Source: CAMYLY01 sp039587215
Lineage (GTDB): Bacteria > Gemmatimonadota > Gemmatimonadetes > Gemmatimonadales > GWC2-71-9
Direction: 5' to 3'
Assembly (NCBI GenBank): GCA_039587215.1
Contig: JBDHIW010000055.1
Location: 1 to 11,743, forward strand
Length of the DNA stretch: 11,743 nt
Of the stretch, positions 6,491-11,743 are shown one piece after another. The notes under the pieces were generated by a model that saw nothing but the letters and a program-made list of their open reading frames with translations, ran no database searches and was not told where the DNA came from. Positions within the stretch are counted from its first letter, which is position 1. The number at the start of each line of letters is the position of its first letter. The position numbers were made by a program, and so were the translations under genes.

Positions 6491-7444
6491 TCAGTCGAAG
6501 AGCGAACTCACCGACTGGTCGCTATGCGTAAAGCGAATGGCCTGCGCCAGCAGCGAGCCAATCGACAACACCTTCAATCGGTCGAACATCCGCGACTCCG
6601 GGACCGCGATCGTATTGGTCACGGCCACTTCCGTCACCGGCGACGCCGACAACCGGTCGACCGCCGGCCCCGACAGGAGCGGGTGCGTGGCGCAGCAGTA
6701 GACCTCGCGGGCCCCCAGCCGCTTCAGCGCCCCGACCGCTTCCGACATCGTGCCCGCCGTGTCGATCATGTCGTCGACGATGAGGCAGTCACGTCCTTCG
6801 ACCTCACCTACCACGTTCAGCACCTCGGCGATGTTCGCCGAGGGACGCCGCTTGTCGATGATCGCCAACGAGGCGTCCAGCCGCTTGGCGAACCCACGAG
6901 CCATCTTCGCCCCACCCACGTCGGGGGCCACGATGACCGGCTCGTGCAACCGCTTCTGCCGGTAGTGCTGTACCAGCGCCGGCGCCGCGTACAGGTGGTC
7001 GACAGGGATGTCGAAAAACCCCTGCAGCTGATGCTGGTGGAAGTCCATCGCCAGCACCCTGTCGGCCCCCGCGGTCGCGATCAGATTGGCCATCAACTTG
7101 GCGCTGATCGCGACCCGCGGCTGGTCCTTCCGGTCCTGGCGGGCGTACCCGAAATACGGGATGACCGCCGTGACCCGCGCTGCACTCGCTCGTTTCGCGG
7201 CATCGATCAGGAGCAGCAGTTCCAGCATGTTCTCCGCTGGCGGATTCGTGGGCTGGATGATGTAGACGTCCTGCCCGCGAACGTTCTCGTCGATCTTCAC
7301 GAAGATCTCGCCATCGGCGAACCGCCGGATCGTGACCCGGCACAGGGCCTGGCCAAGATCCGCGGCGATCTCCTCCGCCAGGGGCCGGTTCGCGGACCCT
7401 GTGATGAGGAGCATCTTGCTGGTGGATAACGAGATGTCCGCCAT
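6491..7444 (-). CDS. prs: Ribose-phosphate pyrophosphokinase (PRPP synthetase)
   Basis: The 317-aa enzyme transfers pyrophosphate from ATP to ribose 5-phosphate, giving PRPP for purine, pyrimidine, NAD, His and Trp synthesis. Length and motifs fit class I enzymes: RRFADGEIFVKIDENVRGQDV at about 40-60, the flexible ATP loop IPYFGYARQDRKDQPR at 95-110, the metal-binding DFHQHQLQGFF at 134-144, and the ribose-phosphate loop VDDMIDTAGT at 223-232. The start at 7444 has AGGG about 6 nt upstream and gives the family's normal N-terminus. A 60-bp gap separates it from the GNAT gene. In many bacteria prs precedes rplY and pth, as here; the usual upstream partner ispE is absent. Confidence 0.98.
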   Translation of the reverse strand: MADISLSTSKMLLITGSANRPLAEEIAADLGQALCRVTIRRFADGEIFVKIDENVRGQDVYIIQPTNPPAENMLELLLLIDAAKRASAARVTAVIPYFGYARQDRKDQPRVAISAKLMANLIATAGADRVLAMDFHQHQLQGFFDIPVDHLYAAPALVQHYRQKRLHEPVIVAPDVGGAKMARGFAKRLDASLAIIDKRRPSANIAEVLNVVGEVEGRDCLIVDDMIDTAGTMSEAVGALKRLGAREVYCCATHPLLSGPAVDRLSASPVTEVAVTNTIAVPESRMFDRLKVLSIGSLLAQAIRFTHSDQSVSSLFD

Positions 7445-7504
7445 AAGAGCCCTACAAAATACTGAGGGTGCGCCCCGGAGCCAAGCCGCGGACTTGTGGG
7501 CCCG

Positions 7505-7780
7505 TCAGCCTTCCGTCGGGCCCGGTTCCTCGCGCTGGAGGTAGTCGCGGACGTACGAGCAGCTCGGCACGACCTCCAGCCGGCGCTCGCGGGCGTAGGC
7601 CAGGGCGTGCGCGACGAGTCGGGCCGCGACGCCGGCGCCCCGCTGGCTCTCCGGGACGAAGACCAGGCGGAAGTCGAGCGCGCCGGACGCGAGCCGGCCG
7701 TACTGGAGGTAAGCATCGCCCGCGTCGTCGCGGATCAGGAAGCGCTCCGTGGCGGGGTCGTGCTCGACGGGTGCGGGCAT
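7505..7780 (-). CDS. Small GNAT-fold N-acetyltransferase-like protein
   Basis: The 91-aa protein resembles the short single-domain Gcn5-like family (COG2388/NATD1 type). It has an N-terminal beta region (RFLIRDDAGDAYLQYG, then ALDFRLVFVPES), the acetyl-CoA pyrophosphate loop QRGAGVAARL at 46-55, a helix, and VVPSCSYVRDYL near the end with C74 at the place where this family has a conserved Cys. The start ATG at 7780 has GGGAG 6 nt upstream; a TTG at 7816 in the same frame would add 12 Arg/Pro-rich residues and looks wrong. The acceptor substrate is unknown. It lies 91 nt after the Ser/Thr kinase gene and 60 nt before prs, so its operon membership is unclear. Confidence 0.85.
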   Translation of the reverse strand: MPAPVEHDPATERFLIRDDAGDAYLQYGRLASGALDFRLVFVPESQRGAGVAARLVAHALAYARERRLEVVPSCSYVRDYLQREEPGPTEG

Positions 7781-7817
7781 CAGGGGCTCCCGTCGGGCTC
7801 GCGGCCCGTCCGGCAAC

Positions 7818-7834
7818 GGCCGCGCCGCGCGGCC
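7818..7834 (-). terminator. Short GC hairpin between the kinase and GNAT genes
   Basis: A 7-bp perfect stem (GGCCGCG with CGCGGCC) closes a 3-nt loop, 37 nt after the kinase stop codon. There is no T-run. In sequence this GC-rich such stems arise by chance, so a role in ending the signalling operon is only possible. Confidence 0.2.
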
Positions 7835-7871
7835 CCTGGGCGGTGTGCGGATGGGCTCACGGGGACCGGCC

Positions 7872-9785
7872 TCAGACCATCTGGTCCAGTTGGTCGGCCA
7901 ATTCCTGGGCGGTCTGCACGCGATCGGCGGGGTTCTTGGCCAAGAGGGTCAGGACGAGCGCCGTCAGCGGCGCCGGGATCTCCCCCTCGTTCGCGTCGGG
8001 CGGCGGGGCCTCGTCGTTGAGCACCTTGGCGATCAGGGACACGGTCGACTTCGCATCGAACGGCAGCCGGCCGACGAGGCACTCGTACAGGACGACGCCG
8101 GCCGCGTAGAGGTCGGTGCGGGTATCGATCTCCTCGCCGATGATCTGCTCCGGCGACATATAGGCCGGCGTTCCGAGGATGAGCCCGACTTCGGTCAGCG
8201 TGACCGACCGCTCCGCCAGGCGGGCGACGCCGAAGTCCATCACCTTGAGGACGCCCTCGGCGTCCAGGAGCAGGTTCTGGGGCTTGATGTCGCGATGGAT
8301 CACCCCCTCCTCGTGGGCGACGGCGAGCGACGCGGCGAGCTGCCGGCCGAGCGCGATCGTGGACGAGATCTCGAGGCGGCCCCGCTGGTCCAAGAGGTCC
8401 CGTACGGTGAGCCCTTCCACGTACTCCATCGTGAGGTAATACACTCCCTCGCACTCGCCGAGGTCGTGTGCCCGCACGACGTTGCGGTGTGAGATGCGGC
8501 GCGCGAGACGGATCTCCCGCTTGAACCGCTCGACGAGCCCCGGGTCGGAGACGAATTCGGGCAGCAGCGTCTTGATTGCGACGGTCTCGTCCAGCTCGAT
8601 GTCCAGCGCGCGATAGACGGTCCCCATGCCACCCGCGCCGACCACGTCTTCGATGTCGTAGCGACCGGCGAAGCGCTCGCCGACGGGCAGCTTGCCGGGA
8701 TCGGGCGGTTCCAGCACCAGGTGCTCGGCCGTGTCGCGCGCCTCCGCGATCTCTCGTCGGAGGGCGTGTACCTGAGTCCGCAGCCGATCCTCGCGCGCCC
8801 GCACGCGGGTCGCCATGCCGTCGAACACGCGCGCGAGCCGTCCCAGCGCGTCGTCCCGCTGAGCGACATCGGCGAGCGCTCCGTCGTCGTAGCTCCCCGT
8901 CTCGACGGCGGTAGCGGCAGCGATGACCCGGTTCACCTCCTGGAGGTACTCCTTTTCCTGGTCCCGGAAGCGCTTCTTCTCGAGCGACGCGGCGATCCGC
9001 GCCCGCAGCAGCACGGGGTCGAACGGCTTGGGGAGGTAGTCCTCCGCCCCCGACTCGATGCAGCGGCCGATGCCTTCGACATCGTCGAGCGCCGAGATCA
9101 TGATCACCGGGATATCGCGGGTCGCCGCGTCGCTCTTGAGCTGCCGGAGGACGGCGTAGCCGTCGATCTCGGGCATCATCACGTCGAGGAGCACCAGGTC
9201 GTAGGCGACCGCCTCGACGCGGTCGAGGGCCTCGCGCCCGTCGGCCGCGACATCGACGGCGTGTCCCTCGCGGACGAGCCGCCGTCGCAGGACCTCGCGG
9301 TTGTCCTCCACGTCGTCGACCACCAGGATGCGTGCGGCCGACGCCGGCGCGCCGTCGTCCGGCGTTGGTGCCGGAGCGTGCGCCTCGTCGGCCGGTGGCG
9401 GGCTCGCGACGTCGATCAGGCGGTCGGCGGCGCGAAGGATCCGGCGCACGTCGTCGGCGAACGTCGGTCCCATGCCTTCGCTGCCCGCCACGAAGTGCTG
9501 CATGGCAGTGGCCACCCGGTCGCGCGGGCCCTGCAGTGCGCGCCCGAGCGCGGCGATGTCGGCCCCGTCCACGGACTCCCGCTCGGGGGCCAGGGTCGCG
9601 TTGATCAGGGTCACCGCGTCCTTTGCGGCGGCGATCGCTTCGCGGAGCGCGGTTGCCGGGGCCTCCAGGCCGGCCTCCGTCACGTCCTCGAGCAGCATCT
9701 CCGCATAGCCCACGATGTGGTTCACCGGCGTGCGGAGTTCGTGCCGCCACTCCTGGACCGTCTGCGGAACGGGCGCGTCGGTCAC
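7872..9785 (-). CDS. Hybrid signalling protein: DHp-receiver-Ser/Thr kinase
   Basis: The 637-aa soluble protein has four parts. (1) Residues 10-69 form a HisKA-like dimerisation/phosphoacceptor hairpin with an intact H-box, WRHELRTPVNHIVGY, phospho-accepting residue H15; no HATPase domain follows. (2) A receiver at 153-270 has D157/D158, phospho-acceptor D201 in LLDVMMPEIDG, S231 and K253. (3) A helical connector at about 270-352 resembles a cytoplasmic HAMP-type segment (DDALGRLARVFDGMATRVRAREDRL). (4) A Hanks kinase at 375-635 has the glycine loop GAGGMG (383-388), K405 in VAIK, E424, HRDIKPQN (497-504), DFG (517-519) and SPE, so it should be active. No membrane segment or PASTA repeat is present. 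The GTG start at 9785 overlaps the regulator stop as GTGA; a longer frame to 9974 gives an Arg-rich, non-protein-like extension. The His and Asp sites probably regulate the kinase; its targets are unknown. Confidence 0.93.
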   Translation of the reverse strand: MTDAPVPQTVQEWRHELRTPVNHIVGYAEMLLEDVTEAGLEAPATALREAIAAAKDAVTLINATLAPERESVDGADIAALGRALQGPRDRVATAMQHFVAGSEGMGPTFADDVRRILRAADRLIDVASPPPADEAHAPAPTPDDGAPASAARILVVDDVEDNREVLRRRLVREGHAVDVAADGREALDRVEAVAYDLVLLDVMMPEIDGYAVLRQLKSDAATRDIPVIMISALDDVEGIGRCIESGAEDYLPKPFDPVLLRARIAASLEKKRFRDQEKEYLQEVNRVIAAATAVETGSYDDGALADVAQRDDALGRLARVFDGMATRVRAREDRLRTQVHALRREIAEARDTAEHLVLEPPDPGKLPVGERFAGRYDIEDVVGAGGMGTVYRALDIELDETVAIKTLLPEFVSDPGLVERFKREIRLARRISHRNVVRAHDLGECEGVYYLTMEYVEGLTVRDLLDQRGRLEISSTIALGRQLAASLAVAHEEGVIHRDIKPQNLLLDAEGVLKVMDFGVARLAERSVTLTEVGLILGTPAYMSPEQIIGEEIDTRTDLYAAGVVLYECLVGRLPFDAKSTVSLIAKVLNDEAPPPDANEGEIPAPLTALVLTLLAKNPADRVQTAQELADQLDQMV

Positions 9786-10153
9786 TCGGACTCCCCGAGC
9801 GCCGCGCGGATCTTGGCGAGCAACCGCGGCAGTTCGATGGGCTTGGTGTCGTAGTCGGTGCACCCGGCGTCGAGTGCTTTCTCTCGGTCGCCCGACATGG
9901 CATGGGCCGTGAGCGCGATGATCGGCGTCGACGCGGTCTCCGGCGCCGCGCGGAGTCGCCGTGTGGCTTCCCACCCGTCGATCTCGGGCAGGCTCATGTC
10001 CATGAGGACGAGATCGTAGCCGCCGGCGACGGCCATCTCGACGCCCTGCTGGCCGTCCATCGCCATGTCGACCTCGAATCCCTTCCGTACCAGTCGACGC
10101 GACAGCATGTCGCGGTTCATCTCGTTGTCCTCGACGAGGAGAATGCGTGTCAT
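9782..10153 (-). CDS. Single-domain response regulator (CheY/DivK-like)
   Basis: This is a 123-aa stand-alone receiver with no output domain. It carries the acidic pocket E8/D9, the phospho-acceptor D52 in LVLMDMSLPEIDGW, T82 in IIALTAHAM and K104 in YDTKPIE. The pattern is that of DivK-type receivers, which act through protein contacts rather than DNA. AAGGA lies 8 nt before the ATG, and the gene starts 14 nt after the histidine kinase stop. Its stop overlaps the start of the hybrid kinase gene, so the two are probably made together. Its receiver resembles that of the hybrid protein (ILLVEDNEMNRDMLSRRLV against ILVVDDVEDNREVLRRRLV), suggesting a local duplication. It is the likely phosphate acceptor from the upstream histidine kinase. 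Confidence 0.95.
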   Translation of the reverse strand: MTRILLVEDNEMNRDMLSRRLVRKGFEVDMAMDGQQGVEMAVAGGYDLVLMDMSLPEIDGWEATRRLRAAPETASTPIIALTAHAMSGDREKALDAGCTDYDTKPIELPRLLAKIRAALGESE

Positions 10154-10167
10154 GGTGTGGATCCTTG

Positions 10168-11743
10168 TCAGGCGTCCGTGTGCCGTGCCTCGGCCGTCGA
10201 GACGCGGATGGGCAGCGTGATGGTGAACGTCGATCCCTGGCCCGACGTGCTCGCGACCTCGACGTCGCCCCCCATCATACGCGAGAAGCGGCGCGTGATG
10301 GCCAGACCGAGGCCGGTGCCGCCGTACCGGGACGACGTCGAGGACTCGGCCTGGGCGAAGGCTTCGAACAGTCGGCTTGTCTGCTCGTCCGTCATGCCGA
10401 TACCCGTGTCCCGTACGCGGAACGTCACGGTCGCGTCGCCGCGGACGGCCGCGACCGTGATCGCGCCGCCCTCGGTGAACTTGGCAGCGTTGGCGATCAG
10501 GTTGAGGAGCATCTGCCGGACCTTGGTGAGATCGGCATGCATCTCCCCGAGGGCGTCGTCGAACTCGGTGTGCAGTGTGTTGCCGTTCCGCCCGATGAGG
10601 GGGGTCACCGTGTTCACGACGTCGTCGAGCATGGCATGGAGATCGAACGTCTCCAAGTGCAGCTCCATTTTGCCGGCTTCGATCTTCGAGAGATCGAGCA
10701 CGTCGTTGATCAGTTGCAGCAAGTGCCGCCCTGCCGTCGTGATCTTCCCGAGGTCGTTGGTCAGCAGCGGCTGGTCCAACTCCTCGATCTCCTCCTGCAG
10801 CATCTCGCTGTAGCCGATGATCGCGTTGAGCGGCGTACGCAGTTCGTGACTCATGCTGGCCAGGAACTGACTCTTGGCGGAGTTCGCCGCCTCGGCGTCG
10901 CGTCGGGCCTGCAGCAATTCCGTGATGTCGTGATAGAGCCCCATGAGGCCGACGCGCTCGTCCTCGACGAACACGGGCACGCCGAGGATCTCGACATCGA
11001 CCCAGGAGCCGTCTTTGCGCCGCCGGCGTCCCATGCCGCGGACGGGCCGGTCCAGTGCCTGCGTCGTGTACCCGACGGCCTCGCGGCGGGACGTCTCGGT
11101 CGTGATCAGCGAATCGAGGTTCCTGCCGACCGTCTCCTCCTGCGGGTAGCCGAACAGCGTCTCGAAGGCCGGATTGGTGGACACGATGTTGTGGCCGCGG
11201 TCCAGCGTTACGATGGCGACCGGGCTGTTCACGACGACTTCCTCGAAGTACTGCTTCTGCCGCTGGGCCGCGGTGTAGAGTCGCGCGTTCTCGATGGCGA
11301 TGGCCGCCTGCGGCGCAAAGAGGTTGAGGAGCCTGAGGTCGTCCTGCGTAAAGACGTGGTCGGGGTCTGCGTGCACCGTGGCGATGGCGCCCACGAGCCG
11401 CTGTCCGATGAGCAGCGGTGCGGCCATGACCGAGTGCACCAGGACGTCGGTGTACTTGGGCGACTGACCGAGCCACTCGTGGTACGACGGAATGATCAGC
11501 GGCTTCAAGGTCGACGCCACCGCCCCCATCGCTCCCTCACCGATGGCAATGCGCGTCCCGGTCGAGTCCTTGCCAATGTTCTCGCTGGCCAGCACGACCA
11601 GCTCGCTGCTCTCGTCGTCCCAGATCGCCACCTCGCCGCCCGTCACGCCGAGCACCGTCACCGCCCGTGCGATGACCGCCTGCAGCACGCGCGACAGCTC
11701 GAGTTCCGACGACAGGTCGGCCATGGTGTCCAGTAGTGCCTTA
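10168..11743 (-). CDS. GAF-PAS sensor histidine kinase (5' end may lie outside window)
   Basis: Numbering from ATG at 11724, the protein has 518 residues: a GAF domain at about 5-150, a PAS domain at about 158-270 ending in the PAC-type LMGLYHDITELLQ, HisKA at 287-352 with H293 in SHELRTPLNAIIGYSEML, and HATPase at about 395-508 with the N-box NLIANAAKF, DTGIGM and GGTGLGLAI. All catalytic boxes are present. There is no membrane segment in the visible part, so it is probably cytoplasmic and senses a small ligand or redox/energy state. The frame stays open upstream of that ATG to the window edge (KALLDT), and that stretch looks like the start of the first GAF helix. ATG 11724 also lacks a good Shine-Dalgarno, so the true start is probably further upstream. 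It heads a cassette with the regulator and the hybrid kinase. Confidence 0.93.
   Translation of the reverse strand, partial: KALLDTMADLSSELELSRVLQAVIARAVTVLGVTGGEVAIWDDESSELVVLASENIGKDSTGTRIAIGEGAMGAVASTLKPLIIPSYHEWLGQSPKYTDVLVHSVMAAPLLIGQRLVGAIATVHADPDHVFTQDDLRLLNLFAPQAAIAIENARLYTAAQRQKQYFEEVVVNSPVAIVTLDRGHNIVSTNPAFETLFGYPQEETVGRNLDSLITTETSRREAVGYTTQALDRPVRGMGRRRRKDGSWVDVEILGVPVFVEDERVGLMGLYHDITELLQARRDAEAANSAKSQFLASMSHELRTPLNAIIGYSEMLQEEIEELDQPLLTNDLGKITTAGRHLLQLINDVLDLSKIEAGKMELHLETFDLHAMLDDVVNTVTPLIGRNGNTLHTEFDDALGEMHADLTKVRQMLLNLIANAAKFTEGGAITVAAVRGDATVTFRVRDTGIGMTDEQTSRLFEAFAQAESSTSSRYGGTGLGLAITRRFSRMMGGDVEVASTSGQGSTFTITLPIRVSTAEARHTDA

Noticed and set aside
7449..7484. Promoter-like TTGGCT / 17 nt / TATTTT ahead of prs
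   Set aside because: Each box matches only four of six bases, and the implied transcript start is about 5 nt before the ATG, which would remove the Shine-Dalgarno.
8721..9854. 377-aa plus-strand open frame opposite the hybrid kinase
   Set aside because: Same reasoning: no domain pattern is visible, and the opposite strand codes a clear receiver and Ser/Thr kinase.
9786..9974. Longer start for the hybrid kinase
   Set aside because: It would overlap the regulator by about 190 nt and add an Arg/His-rich stretch unlike protein; GTG at 9785 fits the GTGA pattern.
10154..11476. Upstream extension of the response regulator frame into the histidine kinase region
   Set aside because: The added 441 residues are an out-of-frame reading of the kinase gene. 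The regulator has its own ATG at 10153 with AAGGA upstream.
10147..11736. 529-aa plus-strand open frame opposite the histidine kinase
   Set aside because: Its composition is typical of antisense frames in GC-rich DNA (Arg, Val, His, Asp), while the minus strand holds a full kinase with every catalytic box.

Overview
All thirteen genes in this high-GC window lie on the minus strand, so biological order runs from high to low coordinates. The layout rpsF-rpsR-DUF2232-rplI-DAK2, preceded by prs-rplY-pth and a membrane pyrophosphatase, together with GC-rich codon use and many GTG starts, suggests a Gram-negative-type bacterium. Gemmatimonadota is my best guess; a deltaproteobacterium-like lineage is possible. 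The phylum is inference from gene order and protein flavour, not something the sequence proves.

Region 1 (11743 to 7872) is a three-gene signalling cassette. It encodes a soluble GAF-PAS histidine kinase (open at the window edge), a single-domain CheY/DivK-like response regulator, and a 637-aa multidomain protein. That protein joins a histidine-phosphoacceptor (DHp/HisKA) segment with no ATPase domain, a receiver domain, a HAMP-like/coiled-coil connector and a complete Hanks-type Ser/Thr kinase. The regulator stop and the fusion start overlap as GTGA, so the two are probably translationally coupled. This is the most unusual system in the window: a plausible junction where His-Asp phosphorelay input controls Ser/Thr phosphorylation.

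Region 2 (7780 to 3183) holds a small GNAT-fold protein and then a housekeeping run: prs (PRPP synthetase), rplY (L25/Ctc), pth (peptidyl-tRNA hydrolase, apparently starting at CTG) and hppA (membrane pyrophosphatase). The pth stop and hppA start overlap as GTGA. A perfect 16-bp inverted repeat lies 11 nt after the hppA stop and probably ends this unit.

Region 3 (3182 to 1) is the S6 operon: a 169-bp leader region with a possible promoter and a hairpin/pseudoknot next to the rpsF start, then rpsF (S6 with a repeated Glu/Ala/Thr/Pro tail), rpsR (S18, zinc-type), a DUF2232 polytopic membrane protein, rplI (L9) and the N-terminal part of a DAK2 (FakA/YloV-like) protein that runs off the window. 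Neighbours overlap or abut (ATGA at rpsF/rpsR, GTGA at rplI/DAK2), consistent with one mRNA.

No tRNA, rRNA, CRISPR, insertion sequence or phage gene was seen, and no gene-free stretch exceeds 169 bp.
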